This document shows, in pieces, positions 50,075-59,313 of a stretch of 64,000 nucleotides of DNA. The notes below the pieces were generated by a model that saw only the letters and a program-made list of their open reading frames with translations, had not been told where the DNA came from and ran no database searches. The stretch's first letter is position 1; the number at the start of each line of letters is the position of its first letter. This stretch comes from Azospirillum sp. OGB3 (GTDB lineage: Bacteria > Pseudomonadota > Alphaproteobacteria > Azospirillales > Azospirillaceae): assembly GCF_014192915.1 (NCBI RefSeq), contig NZ_JACHYN010000008.1:215058-279057 (forward strand), read 5' to 3'. The translations under genes were made by a program, and so were the position numbers.

Positions 50075-50211
50075 CCCTCTCCCGTCCCGGGAGAGGGAAG
50101 GGGCCCACGAAGTGGGAAGGGTGAGGGTCTTGCAGGAAGAAAGGTGCCGACCATTGGCGGCACCCTCACCCGGCCCTTCGGGCCACCCTCTCTCCCGGGG
50201 CGGGAGAGGGG
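50075..50211. repeat. Intergenic palindromic repeat, family B, copy 2 (inside an operon)
   Basis: CCCTCTCCCGTCCCGGGAGAG with GGGCCCACGAAGTGGGAAGG and the inverse CTCTCCCGGGGCGGGAGAGG. Same family as 45653-45795. It lies between livF and the next gene of the operon. Confidence 0.8.
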
Positions 50212-50240
50212 AGAAGAAGAAAAACAGCCGGGAGGCATCG

Positions 50241-51470
50241 GTGTCCGACACTTACGATCAACTCGAAACCCGCTCCCCCGACCGGCGCGAGGCGGAGCTG
50301 TTCGCGGCGCTGCCGGCACAGATCGCCCACGCCAAGGCGAACGCGCCCTACTTCACCCGCCTGCTGGCCGATGTGGACCCCGCCGCCGTCGGTGACCGCG
50401 CGGCGCTCGCCGCGTTGCCGGTCACCCGCAAGTCGGACCTGATCGCGCTGCAGAAGGAGGTGCCGCCCTTCGGCGGGATGACCACCGTCGCCATCGGGCG
50501 GCTGGCCCGCGTCTTCGCCTCGCCCGGCCCGATCCATGATCCGGAAGCCCACGGCACGGACCCCTGGCGCACCGCACGGGCGCTTTACGCCTCGGGCATC
50601 CGCGGCGGCGACCTCGTGCAGAACTGCTTCGCCTACCACCTGACCCCCGCCGGCTCGATGTTCGAGACGGGCGCGCACGCGCTGGGATGCGCGGTCATCC
50701 CCGCCGGCGTCGGCAACACGGAGATGCAGGCCCAGGTGGCCGCCCATCTCAAGCCGCGGGCCTACATCGGCACGCCCGACTTCCTGAAGATCATCCTGGA
50801 GAAGGGCGACGAGCTGGGGCTGGACCTGTCCTCCATCGCGATCGGCCATTTGACCGGCGGCCCCTTCCTGCCGGACGCCCGCGCCTATTACGAGGGGCGC
50901 GGCATCGCCGCCTACCAGAGCTACGGCACCGCCGACCTCGGCCTCGTCGCCTATGAGACGACGGCCCGCGCCGGGCTGGTGGTGGAGGAGGGCGTGATCG
51001 TGGAGATCGTCCGGCCCGGCACCGGCGATCCCGTGCCGGCGGGCGAGGTGGGGGAGGTCGTCGTCACCACCTTCAATCAGGCCTATCCGCTGGTCCGCTT
51101 CGCCACCGGCGACCTGTCCGCCGTGCTGCCCGGCGAAAGCCCCTGCGGGCGCACCAACATGCGGCTGAAGGGCTGGATGGGCCGCGCCGACCAGACGACC
51201 AAGGTCAAGGGCATGTTCGTCCACCCGCAGCAGATCGCCGAGGTGCTGCGCCGCCACCCGCAGATCGGCAAGGCCCGCCTCGTCGTCGGGCGGGAGGACG
51301 CCAACGACACCATGACCCTGCGCTGCGAGTCGCCCGAGTCCGGCGAGGCTTTGGCGGCTTCGGTGCGTGAAACTCTGGCCGCCGTCACCAAATTGAAGGG
51401 TGTCGTGGAGTTCGCGGCCCCCGGCAGCCTGCCCAACGACGGCAAGGTCATCGAAGACGCCCGCGCCTGA
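50241..51470 (+). CDS. Phenylacetate-CoA ligase-like protein with non-canonical P-loop
   Basis: 409 aa from a GTG at 50241 five bases after GGAGG. The overall sequence (AHAKANAPYFTRLLADVDPAA, LAALPVTRKSDLIALQK, LHPxxx-type C-terminus) belongs to the PaaK-like group of AMP-binding proteins. The segment that should be the SSGTTGKPTVV loop reads ASPGPIHDPEAHGTDPWR (near residues 91-108), so ATP binding must differ. Later parts are intact in shape: YHLTPAGSMFETGAHALGCAVIPAG, YIGTPDFLKIILEKGDELGLDL, YQSYGTADLGLVAYE, GDLSAVLPGESPCGRTNMRLKGWMGRADQTTKVKGMFV. It may act as a non-catalytic acyl carrier or sensor, or use a modified mechanism. Confidence 0.8.
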   Translation: MSDTYDQLETRSPDRREAELFAALPAQIAHAKANAPYFTRLLADVDPAAVGDRAALAALPVTRKSDLIALQKEVPPFGGMTTVAIGRLARVFASPGPIHDPEAHGTDPWRTARALYASGIRGGDLVQNCFAYHLTPAGSMFETGAHALGCAVIPAGVGNTEMQAQVAAHLKPRAYIGTPDFLKIILEKGDELGLDLSSIAIGHLTGGPFLPDARAYYEGRGIAAYQSYGTADLGLVAYETTARAGLVVEEGVIVEIVRPGTGDPVPAGEVGEVVVTTFNQAYPLVRFATGDLSAVLPGESPCGRTNMRLKGWMGRADQTTKVKGMFVHPQQIAEVLRRHPQIGKARLVVGREDANDTMTLRCESPESGEALAASVRETLAAVTKLKGVVEFAAPGSLPNDGKVIEDARA

Positions 51471-51530
51471 GCGCCGACGAGACCCGAAAACAACGATAAC
51501 CGACCCGATACACACGAGGACCTTTTCGCC

Positions 51531-53024
51531 ATGAGCGTCAGCACCGACCTCCAGCTCGACCCCTTCGCGCTCGCCAGGGAGCTGTCGGGCAAGCATTTCT
51601 TCGGCGGCGCGTTCCGCCCGGCCTCCTCCGGCAAGGGCTTCCCCGTCGTGAACCCGGCGACCGGGGAGACGGTGGCCGAGGCCGCCTTCGGCGAGGCGGC
51701 GGACGTCGACGCCGCGGTGGCCGCCGCGGTGGCCGCGCAGAAGGAATGGGCCAAGCGCCCGGTGCGCGAGCGCGGCAAGCTGGTCGCCGAATGCGGGCGC
51801 GTGCTGGACGCCCACAAGGAGGAAATCGCCAAGCTGATCGCGCTGGAAACCGGCAAGGCGCTGCGCACCGAATCGCGCGTCGAGGCCGGCGTTCTGTCCG
51901 ACGCCTTCGTCTTCTTCGGCGGTCTGGCACCGGAGCTGAAGGGCGAGACGGTGCCTTTCAACCCGTCCATGCTGACCATGACGGTGCGCGAGCCGGTGGG
52001 CGTGGTCGGGGCGATCATCCCGTGGAACGTCCCGCTGCTTCTGATGGCGCTGAAGATCGCCCCGGCGATGGTGGCGGGCAACGCCGTGGTGGTGAAGTCG
52101 GCCGAGGAGGCTCCGCTCGCCGTGCTGCGCGTCGTGCAGCTCATCAACACGGTGATTCCGGCCGGGGTGGTGAACATCCTGTCGGGCTACGGTCCGGAGT
52201 GCGGCGCCCCGCTGGTGGCGCACAAGGACGTGAAGAAGGTCACCTTCACCGGCTCGGTCGAGACCGGCAAGATCGTCTACAAGACCGCCGCCGAGAAGTT
52301 GATTCCGGTGACGCTGGAACTGGGCGGCAAGAGCCCGATGATCGTCTGCGGCGACGCCGACCTGGATCAGGCCATCGCGGGCGCCATCGCCGGCATGCGC
52401 TTCACCCGCCAGGGTCAGAGCTGCACCGCGTCGTCGCGCATCTTCGTCCATGACAGCATCCACGACGCCTTCGTGGAGAAGCTGAAGGAGAAAGTGAACG
52501 CCATGAAGATGGGCGACCCGCTGGACGAGTCGACCGACATCGGCACCATCGTCTCGCCCCAGCAGCTCGACCGGGTGCAGAGCTACATCGCCATCGGCAA
52601 GGAGGGCGGGGCGACGCCGCATGTCTGCTCGGCGATGCCGTCCGATCCGAAGCTGACCAAGGGCCTGTACGTGCAGCCGCACATCTTCACCGGCGTGAAG
52701 AACAGCGACCGCATCGCGCAGGAGGAAATCTTCGGGCCGGTGTGCTGCGTCATCCGCTGGACCGACTACGAAGAGGTCATCGCCCAGGCCAACGACACCG
52801 AATACGGCCTCGCCGCGACCATCTGGACCCGTGACCTGAGGGTGGCGATGGATGCGGTGCATCGGCTGGAGGCCGGGTTCGTCCAGGTGAACCAGAATCT
52901 GGTCGTGCAGCCGAACCTGTCCTACGGCGGCGTGAAGTCATCGGGGCTGGGCAAGGAAGCCTCGCTGGAAGCGATGCTGGAGCACTTCACCCACAAGAAG
53001 ACGATCATCATCAACATGAAGTGA
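51531..53024 (+). CDS. NAD(P)-dependent aldehyde dehydrogenase
   Basis: 497 aa. Classical ALDH motifs: GAIIPWNVPLLLMALKIAPAMVAGNAVVVKSAEEAPLAVL, FTGSVETGKIVYK, general base Glu263 in TLELGGKSPMIV, catalytic Cys near 298 in RQGQSCTASSRIFV, and EEIFGPVCCVIRWTDYEEVI. It oxidises an aldehyde to the acid, presumably feeding the acyl-CoA-ligase-like proteins encoded before it. Last clear gene of the Liv locus, 60 bp after the PaaK-like gene. The 'SAEEAP' in place of the usual 'PSE' is a small variation. Confidence 0.9.
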   Translation: MSVSTDLQLDPFALARELSGKHFFGGAFRPASSGKGFPVVNPATGETVAEAAFGEAADVDAAVAAAVAAQKEWAKRPVRERGKLVAECGRVLDAHKEEIAKLIALETGKALRTESRVEAGVLSDAFVFFGGLAPELKGETVPFNPSMLTMTVREPVGVVGAIIPWNVPLLLMALKIAPAMVAGNAVVVKSAEEAPLAVLRVVQLINTVIPAGVVNILSGYGPECGAPLVAHKDVKKVTFTGSVETGKIVYKTAAEKLIPVTLELGGKSPMIVCGDADLDQAIAGAIAGMRFTRQGQSCTASSRIFVHDSIHDAFVEKLKEKVNAMKMGDPLDESTDIGTIVSPQQLDRVQSYIAIGKEGGATPHVCSAMPSDPKLTKGLYVQPHIFTGVKNSDRIAQEEIFGPVCCVIRWTDYEEVIAQANDTEYGLAATIWTRDLRVAMDAVHRLEAGFVQVNQNLVVQPNLSYGGVKSSGLGKEASLEAMLEHFTHKKTIIINMK

Positions 53025-53038
53025 GCGGACTTTCTGTT

Positions 53039-53154
53039 CCCTCTCCCCTCTGGGGAGAGGGTTAGGGTGAGGGGGTTGCGCTTTTGCCGAACGCCCGCCA
53101 TGCGCAACCCCCTCACCGGCCTTGCGGGCCACCCTCTCCCCGGAGGGGAGAGGG
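53039..53154. repeat. Intergenic palindromic repeat, family A, copy 2
   Basis: CCCTCTCCCCTCTGGGGAGA ... GGGTTAGGGTGAGGGGGTTG and the inverse CAACCCCCTCACC ... GGGAGAGGG. Same as 6569-6753 but without the extra insert. It separates the Liv locus from the leucine operon and probably terminates the former. Confidence 0.8.
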
Positions 53155-53179
53155 CTAAGAAGTCTTGCCACGCCCATTT

Positions 53180-53217
53180 CCATACGCTACCGTACGGCTC
53201 CATACGTCGCCGTATGG
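53180..53217. promoter_or_regulatory. Tandem TetR operators of the leucine-degradation operon
   Basis: CCATACG-CTAC-CGTACGG (53180-53197) and CCATACG-TCGC-CGTATGG (53200-53217), two 7-4-7 palindromes with centres 20 bp apart, i.e. about two helical turns. The pattern matches the site in front of the TetR gene at 36163-36180. They lie 41 bp upstream of the isovaleryl-CoA dehydrogenase start, where a repressor would block the promoter. Confidence 0.7.
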
Positions 53218-53257
53218 CGGGAACGAAGAACAGACCTCCGGGGGGAGCGCCAACACC

Positions 53258-54430
53258 ATGCTGTCGAACCAGTATCCGACCCTGAACTTCGACCTCGGCG
53301 AATCCGCGGACATGCTGCGCGACACCGTGCGCAGCTTCGCCGCTGACGAGATCGCGCCCCGCGCCGCCGAGATCGACCGGACCAACGAGTTCCCGAACGA
53401 GCTGTGGCGGAAGTTCGGCGACCTCGGCGTGCTCGGCATCACGGCGGAGGAGGAATACGGCGGCGCCGGCATGGGGTACCTGGAGCATGTCGTGGCGATG
53501 GAGGAAATCTCCCGCGCCTCGGCCTCGGTCGGCCTCAGCTACGGCGCGCACTCCAACCTCTGCGTCAACCAGATCCGCAAGAACGGCACGGCGGAGCAGA
53601 AGAGCCGCTACCTGCCTAAGTTGATCTCCGGCGAGCACATCGGCGCGCTCGCCATGTCGGAGCCGAACGCCGGGTCCGACGTGGTGTCGATGAAGCTGCG
53701 CGCCGAGAAGAAGGGCGACCGCTATGTGCTGAACGGCACGAAGATGTGGATCACCAACGGGCCGGACGCCGACACGCTGGTGGTCTACGCCAAGACCGAC
53801 GTCAACGCCGGCCCGCGCGGCATCACCGCCTTCCTCATCGAGAAATCCTTCAAGGGCTTTTCCGTCGCGCAGAAGCTCGACAAGCTGGGCATGCGCGGCT
53901 CCAACACCGGCGAGCTGGTGTTCGAGGACTGCGAGGTGCCGGAGGAGAACATCCTGGGCGGCGTTGGGCGCGGCGTGAACGTGCTGATGTCGGGCCTCGA
54001 CTACGAGCGCGCGGTGCTCGCCGGGGGGCCGCTCGGCATCATGCAGGCCTGCATGGACGTGGTGGTCCCCTACCTGCACGACCGCAAGCAGTTCGGCCAG
54101 CCGATCGGCGAGTTCCAGCTCATGCAGGGCAAGCTGGCCGACATGTACACGATCATGAACGCCGCCAAGGCTTACGTGTACGCCGTCGCCAAGGCCTGCG
54201 ACCGCGGCGAGACGGCCCGCAAGGACGCCGCCGGGGCGATCCTCTTCGCCGCTGAAAAGGCCACCTGGATGGCGCTGGAGGCCATTCAGACTCTGGGCGG
54301 CAATGGCTACATCAACGAGTTCCCGACGGGCCGCCTGCTGCGCGACGCCAAGCTCTACGAGATCGGCGCCGGCACCAGCGAGATCCGCCGCATGCTGATC
54401 GGGCGCGAGCTGTTCAAGGAAACGGCGTAA
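53258..54430 (+). CDS. ivd: Isovaleryl-CoA dehydrogenase
   Basis: 390 aa from the ATG at 53258 with GGGGGAG upstream. Diagnostic for isovaleryl-CoA rather than straight-chain enzymes: the catalytic base is in the loop [17 protein letters not shown], and the C-terminal segment is [22 protein letters not shown], lacking the EGT of other acyl-CoA dehydrogenases. Also [21 protein letters not shown] and [23 protein letters not shown]. It makes 3-methylcrotonyl-CoA from isovaleryl-CoA, the first committed leucine step here. It heads the liu operon (liuA). Confidence 0.95.
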   Translation: MLSNQYPTLNFDLGESADMLRDTVRSFAADEIAPRAAEIDRTNEFPNELWRKFGDLGVLGITAEEEYGGAGMGYLEHVVAMEEISRASASVGLSYGAHSNLCVNQIRKNGTAEQKSRYLPKLISGEHIGALAMSEPNAGSDVVSMKLRAEKKGDRYVLNGTKMWITNGPDADTLVVYAKTDVNAGPRGITAFLIEKSFKGFSVAQKLDKLGMRGSNTGELVFEDCEVPEENILGGVGRGVNVLMSGLDYERAVLAGGPLGIMQACMDVVVPYLHDRKQFGQPIGEFQLMQGKLADMYTIMNAAKAYVYAVAKACDRGETARKDAAGAILFAAEKATWMALEAIQTLGGNGYINEFPTGRLLRDAKLYEIGAGTSEIRRMLIGRELFKETA

Positions 54431-54469
54431 AGAAAACGCCGTATGGCCGGAAGGGAAGGAAAGAGCGTC

Positions 54470-55651
54470 ATGACCGATACCGTTGTGATTGCGGGCGCCG
54501 CCCGCACCCCGATGGGTGGATTCCAGGGCGACTTGCAGGGCTTGACCGCGCCGCAGCTCGGTTCCGCCGCCATCAAGGCCGCGCTGGAGCGCGCCGGGGT
54601 GAAGCCGGAGGCCGTGGACGAGGTGTTCATGGGCAACGTCCTGCCCGCCGGGCTGGGGCAGGCGCCGGCCCGTCAGGCGTCGCTCGGCGCCGGCATCCCG
54701 GAGGCTGCGGGCTGCACGACCATCTCCAAGGTCTGCGGGTCGGGCATGAAGGCGGTGATGCTCGCCACCGACCTGATCAAGGCCGGCTCGGCGGAGATCA
54801 TGGTGGCCGGCGGCATGGAGAGCATGTCCAACGCCCCCTACCTGCTGGACCGCGCCCGCGGCGGCTATCGCATGGGCCATGGCCGCGTGCTCGACCACAT
54901 GTTCCTCGACGGGCTGGAGGACGCCTACGACCGCGGGCGCCTGATGGGCACCTTCGCGGAGGAATGCGCCACCCACTACCAGTTCACCCGCGAGGCGCAG
55001 GACAACTACGCCATCGAGAGCCTGAACCGCGCCCGCCGCGCGACCGAGGACGGCAGCTTCGTCAAGGAGATCACCCCGGTCACGGTCAAGGGCCGCAAGG
55101 GCGACACGGTGGTGGAGAGGGACGAGCAGCCGCTGAAGGCCGACCCGGGCAAGATCCCGACGCTGAAGCCCGCCTTCGCCAAGGACGGCACGGTGACGGC
55201 GGCCAACGCCTCCTCCATCTCCGACGGCGCGGCGGCTCTGGTGCTGACCACACGGTCGAACGCGGAGAAGCTGGGCCTGCCGATCCTGGCGGAGATCAAG
55301 GCCCACGCCAACCACGCCCAGGCCCCGGCCTGGTTCACCACCGCACCCGTGGGCGCGATCAACAAGGTGCTGGAGCGCGCCGGCTGGTCGGCCAAGGACG
55401 TGGACCTCTACGAGCTGAACGAGGCCTTCGCGGTGGTCGCCATGGCGGCGATGCGCGAACTCGACATCCCGCATGACAGGATCAACGTGCATGGCGGCGC
55501 CTGCGCGCTCGGCCATCCGATCGGCGCGTCGGGGGCGCGCATCCTCGTCACGCTGCTGGCGGCGCTGGAGAAGAACGGGCTGAAGCGCGGCGTCGCCTCG
55601 CTGTGCATCGGCGGCGGCGAGGCCACGGCGGTGGCGGTGGAGTTGGTGTAA
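54470..55651 (+). CDS. atoB: Acetyl-CoA acetyltransferase (thiolase)
   Basis: 393 aa from the ATG at 54470. Thiolase motifs: VVIAGAARTPMGGFQGDLQG, active-site Cys89 in SKVCGSGMKAVM, MVAGGMESMSNAPYLL, LYELNEAFAVVAMAAM, HGGACALGHPIGASGARIL with the catalytic His, and CIGGGEA with the second Cys. It splits acetoacetyl-CoA into two acetyl-CoA, closing leucine degradation after HMG-CoA lyase and a CoA-transfer step. 39 bp after liuA. Confidence 0.93.
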   Translation: MTDTVVIAGAARTPMGGFQGDLQGLTAPQLGSAAIKAALERAGVKPEAVDEVFMGNVLPAGLGQAPARQASLGAGIPEAAGCTTISKVCGSGMKAVMLATDLIKAGSAEIMVAGGMESMSNAPYLLDRARGGYRMGHGRVLDHMFLDGLEDAYDRGRLMGTFAEECATHYQFTREAQDNYAIESLNRARRATEDGSFVKEITPVTVKGRKGDTVVERDEQPLKADPGKIPTLKPAFAKDGTVTAANASSISDGAAALVLTTRSNAEKLGLPILAEIKAHANHAQAPAWFTTAPVGAINKVLERAGWSAKDVDLYELNEAFAVVAMAAMRELDIPHDRINVHGGACALGHPIGASGARILVTLLAALEKNGLKRGVASLCIGGGEATAVAVELV

Positions 55652-55661
55652 GGGCGGAGTG

Positions 55662-55716
55662 TTGCCCCCACCCTAACCCTCCCCCGCCCAGCGGGGGAGG
55701 GCCGGGGTGGGGGCAA
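55662..55716. repeat. Intergenic palindromic repeat, family C, copy 4 (minimal)
   Basis: TTGCCCCCACCCTAACCCTC, then CCCCGCCCAGCGGGG, then GAGGGCCGGGGTGGGGGCAA. The shortest copy, one hairpin only with complete outer arms. It lies between the thiolase gene and the next operon gene. Confidence 0.8.
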
Positions 55717-55738
55717 TGCAAATTCGGGAGGGAAAGCA

Positions 55739-56872
55739 ATGCGGCTGACGGAAGAGCAGCGGATGGTGCGCGACATGGCGCGGGACTTCGCGGCGGAGCG
55801 GCTGGCGCCCACCGCCGCCGAGCGCGACCGCACCGGCGCCTTCCCCAAGGAGGAGCTGGCCGAGATGGGCCGGCTCGGCCTGATGGGCATGCTGGTGCCG
55901 GAGGAGTTCGACGGGGCCGGCACCGACCACATCGCCTACGCGCTCGCCATCGAGGAAATCGCGGCGGGCGACGGCGCCATTTCCACCATCATGAGCGTGC
56001 ACAACTCCGTCGGTTGCATGCCGATCCTGAAGTTCGGTAGCGCCGAGCAGAAGGAGCGCTTCCTGAAGCCGATGGCCCGCGGCGAGCAGCTCGGCTGCTT
56101 CTGCCTGACCGAGCCGCAGGCGGGCTCCGACGCCGCCGCCATCAAGACCCGCGCCCGCCGCGACGGCAATCACTGGGTCCTCAACGGCACCAAGCAGTTC
56201 ATCACCTCGGGCAAGAACGCCGACGTCGCCATCGTCTTCGCGGTCAGCGACCCCGACGCCGGCAAGAAGGGCATCACCGCCTTCATCGTGCCGACCGACA
56301 CCCCCGGCTTCCAGGTCGCGCGGGTGGAGGAGAAGCTCGGCCAGAGCTGTTCCGACACCTGCCAGATCGTGCTGGAGGACTGCCGCATCTCCGCCGACCT
56401 GATGCTGGGCGCGGAGGGCGGCGGCTACCGGGTGGCGCTCGCCAACCTGGAGGGTGGACGCATCGGCATCGCCTCGCAGTCGGTGGGCATGGCGCGCTCC
56501 GCGCTCGACCACGCCACGCGCTACGCCCAGGAGCGGCAGAGCATGGGCGTGCCGATCATCCAGCATCAGGCGGTGGCCTTCCGGTTGGCCGACATGGCGA
56601 CGAAGGTGGAGGCCGCGCGCCAGCTCGTCCTGCACGCCGCGAGTCTCCGCGACGCCGGCGAGCCCTGCCTGAAGGAGGCGGCCATGGCGAAGCTGTTCGC
56701 CTCGGAGATCGCCGAGCGCGTCTGCTCCGACGCCATCCAGATCCATGGCGGCTACGGCTACCTGAACGATTTCCCGGTGGAGCGCATTTATAGAGACGTG
56801 CGCGTCTGCCAGATCTATGAGGGCACGAGCGACATCCAGCGGCTGGTCATCAGCCGCGCCCTGATGCAGTAG
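55739..56872 (+). CDS. Acyl-CoA dehydrogenase (short/branched-chain type)
   Basis: 377 aa, GGGAGGG upstream. Motifs [87 protein letters not shown] and the catalytic Glu in [14 protein letters not shown]. The Glu in the usual short-chain place (unlike the isovaleryl enzyme before it) suggests butyryl-, isobutyryl- or 2-methylbutyryl-CoA as substrate. In the middle of the liu operon, it may broaden it to isoleucine or valine intermediates. Confidence 0.9.
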   Translation: MRLTEEQRMVRDMARDFAAERLAPTAAERDRTGAFPKEELAEMGRLGLMGMLVPEEFDGAGTDHIAYALAIEEIAAGDGAISTIMSVHNSVGCMPILKFGSAEQKERFLKPMARGEQLGCFCLTEPQAGSDAAAIKTRARRDGNHWVLNGTKQFITSGKNADVAIVFAVSDPDAGKKGITAFIVPTDTPGFQVARVEEKLGQSCSDTCQIVLEDCRISADLMLGAEGGGYRVALANLEGGRIGIASQSVGMARSALDHATRYAQERQSMGVPIIQHQAVAFRLADMATKVEAARQLVLHAASLRDAGEPCLKEAAMAKLFASEIAERVCSDAIQIHGGYGYLNDFPVERIYRDVRVCQIYEGTSDIQRLVISRALMQ

Positions 56873-56900
56873 AACAAGAAGAGACGGGAGGACGACGGCC

Positions 56901-58508
56901 ATGACCGTCCTGAAGAGCGCCCTGAACCCGCGCTCCGCCGAGTTCCAGACGAACGCCGACGCCATGTCCGCCCTGGTCGCCGACCTGCGCGAGAAGGTGG
57001 GTGCCATCAAGCAGGGCGGCGGAGCAAAGGCCCGCGACAAGCACCTCTCCCGCGGCAAGCTGCTGCCGCGGGAGCGCATCCGCCAGCTCCTCGACGTGGG
57101 TTCGCCCTTCCTGGAGCTGTCGCAGATGGCCGCCTACGGCGTCTATGACGACGATATCCCGGCGGCGGGCATCATCACCGGCATCGGCAGCGTGGCCGGG
57201 CAGGAATGCATGGTGGTCGTCAACGACGCCACGGTGAAGGGAGGCACCTACTTCCCCCTGACGGTGAAGAAGCACCTGCGCGCCCAGGAAGTCGCCCAGC
57301 AGAACAACCTGCCCTGCATCTATCTGGTCGATTCGGGCGGCGCCAACCTGCCGAACCAGGACGAGGTGTTTCCCGACCGCGACCATTTCGGGCGCATCTT
57401 CTTCAACCAGGCCAACATGTCGGCCCAGGGCATCCCGCAGATCGCGGTGGTGATGGGAAGCTGCACGGCCGGTGGCGCCTATGTGCCCGCCATGTCGGAC
57501 GAGGCGATCATCGTGCGCAACCAGGGCACCATCTTCCTCGGCGGCCCTCCGCTGGTGAAGGCGGCGACCGGCGAGGTGGTGTCGGCGGAAGACCTCGGCG
57601 GGGCCGACGTGCATTCCCGCACCTCCGGCGTGACCGACCATTACGCGATGAACGACGCCCACGCGCTCGCCATGGCGCGCAAGGTCGTGTCGAACCTGAA
57701 CCGCAGCAAGCGCATCGACATGGACCTGCGCGAGCCGCAGGAGCCGGCCTACGACCCGCGCGAACTCTACGGCGTGATCCCCAGCGACCCGCGCAAGCCC
57801 TTCGACGTGCGCGAGGTCATCGCCCGCGTGGTCGACGGCTCGGTGCTGGACGAGTTCAAGCCGCTCTACGGCACGACGCTGGTCTGCGGCTTCGCCCACA
57901 TCTTCGGCTACCCGGTCGGCATCATCGCCAACAACGGCATCCTGTTCAGCGAGTCCGCCCTGAAGGGCGCGCATTTCGTCGAGCTGTGCTGCCAGCGCGG
58001 CATTCCGCTGGTCTTCCTGCAGAACATCACCGGCTTCATGGTCGGGCGGAAGTACGAGGCGGGCGGCATCGCCAAGGACGGCGCGAAGCTGGTCACCGCC
58101 GTCGCCTGCGCCAAAGTGCCGAAATTCACCGTCATCATCGGCGGCAGCTATGGTGCGGGCAACTACGGCATGTGCGGGCGCGCCTACAGCCCGCGCTTCC
58201 TCTGGATGTGGCCGAACTCGCGCATCTCCGTGATGGGCGGGGAGCAGGCGGCGGGCGTGCTCGCCCAGGTCCGGCGCGACGCCATGGAATCCCAGGGCAG
58301 GACCTGGGCGCCGGAGGAGGAGGAGGCGTTCAAGGCCCCGATCCGCCAGCAGTACGAAGACCAGGGCCATCCCTACTACGCCTCCGCCCGATTGTGGGAC
58401 GACGGCATCATCGACCCGGCGGACACGCGCATGGTGCTCGGCCTCGGCCTGTCGGCGTCGCTGAACGCCCCGGTCGAGAAGACCACCTTCGGCGTGTTCC
58501 GGATGTGA
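56901..58508 (+). CDS. mccB: 3-methylcrotonyl-CoA carboxylase, carboxyltransferase (beta) subunit
   Basis: 535 aa. [59 protein letters not shown] N-terminus, [95 protein letters not shown] and [41 protein letters not shown]. These identify the crotonase-type carboxyltransferase of 3-methylcrotonyl-CoA carboxylase (or, less likely, geranyl-CoA carboxylase). It moves CO2 from biotin to 3-methylcrotonyl-CoA. 28 bp after the acyl-CoA dehydrogenase. Confidence 0.95.
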   Translation: MTVLKSALNPRSAEFQTNADAMSALVADLREKVGAIKQGGGAKARDKHLSRGKLLPRERIRQLLDVGSPFLELSQMAAYGVYDDDIPAAGIITGIGSVAGQECMVVVNDATVKGGTYFPLTVKKHLRAQEVAQQNNLPCIYLVDSGGANLPNQDEVFPDRDHFGRIFFNQANMSAQGIPQIAVVMGSCTAGGAYVPAMSDEAIIVRNQGTIFLGGPPLVKAATGEVVSAEDLGGADVHSRTSGVTDHYAMNDAHALAMARKVVSNLNRSKRIDMDLREPQEPAYDPRELYGVIPSDPRKPFDVREVIARVVDGSVLDEFKPLYGTTLVCGFAHIFGYPVGIIANNGILFSESALKGAHFVELCCQRGIPLVFLQNITGFMVGRKYEAGGIAKDGAKLVTAVACAKVPKFTVIIGGSYGAGNYGMCGRAYSPRFLWMWPNSRISVMGGEQAAGVLAQVRRDAMESQGRTWAPEEEEAFKAPIRQQYEDQGHPYYASARLWDDGIIDPADTRMVLGLGLSASLNAPVEKTTFGVFRM

Positions 58509-58525
58509 GCGGAGGGACGACGAGC

Positions 58526-59308
58526 ATGAGCGACATTCTGATCGACATCGCCGCCAGCGGCGTGGCCGCCGTCACCATGAACCGGGCGGAGGTGCACAAC
58601 GCCTTCAACGAGCGGGTCATCGCCGATCTGACCGACGCCTTCCTCAGCCTGGGGTCGAATCCGGACGTCCGCGTCATCCTGCTGCGCGGTGCGGGCAAGA
58701 GCTTCTCCGCCGGGGCCGACCTCGGATGGATGAAGAAGATGGCGGGCTACAGCCACGACGAGAACGTCCAAGACGCCATGGGCCTCGCCACCATGCTGCG
58801 CACGCTGGACGAATGCCCGAAGCCGACCGTCGCCGTGGTGCAGGGTCCGGCCTTCGGCGGCGGGGTGGGGCTGGTCGCCGCCTGCGACGTCGCCATAGCC
58901 GCCGAGACCGCCAGCTTCGCCCTGACCGAGGTGCGGCTTGGCCTGATCCCCGCGGTCATCAGCCCCTATGTGGTGGCCGCGATGGGCGAGCGCGCCTGCC
59001 GCCGCTATTTCCTGACGGCGGAGCGCTTCTCCGCCGCCGAGGCGCTGGGGCTCGGCCTGCTGCACCAGACCGTTCCGGCGGCGGAACTGGACGCCGCGGT
59101 CGAGGTGATGGTGCGCAACCTGCTGCACTGCGGACCGGCCTCGCAGACCGCGGCGAAGGAGTTGATCCGCGCCGTGGCGCGCCGCCCGCTGGACGACGCG
59201 CTGGTCCGCGGCACAGCGGAGCGCATCGCCCGCCAGCGCGCGAGCGACGAGGGGAGGGAGGGCGTCGGCGCCTTCCTGGAGAAACGCGAACCGGCGTGGC
59301 GGAGCTGA
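58526..59308 (+). CDS. liuC: Enoyl-CoA hydratase, 3-methylglutaconyl-CoA hydratase
   Basis: 260 aa from the ATG at 58526 (GGAGGG upstream). Crotonase fold: MNRAEVHNAFNERVIADL, VILLRGAGKSFSAGADLGWMKKM (oxyanion hole), PTVAVVQGPAFGGGVGLVAACDVAIAAETASFALTEVRLGLIPAVISPYVV with the catalytic Glu. It lies between the two MCC subunit genes, the order found in liu operons, which supports 3-methylglutaconyl-CoA as substrate. Confidence 0.93.
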   Translation: MSDILIDIAASGVAAVTMNRAEVHNAFNERVIADLTDAFLSLGSNPDVRVILLRGAGKSFSAGADLGWMKKMAGYSHDENVQDAMGLATMLRTLDECPKPTVAVVQGPAFGGGVGLVAACDVAIAAETASFALTEVRLGLIPAVISPYVVAAMGERACRRYFLTAERFSAAEALGLGLLHQTVPAAELDAAVEVMVRNLLHCGPASQTAAKELIRAVARRPLDDALVRGTAERIARQRASDEGREGVGAFLEKREPAWRS

Positions 59309-59313
59309 GGCCC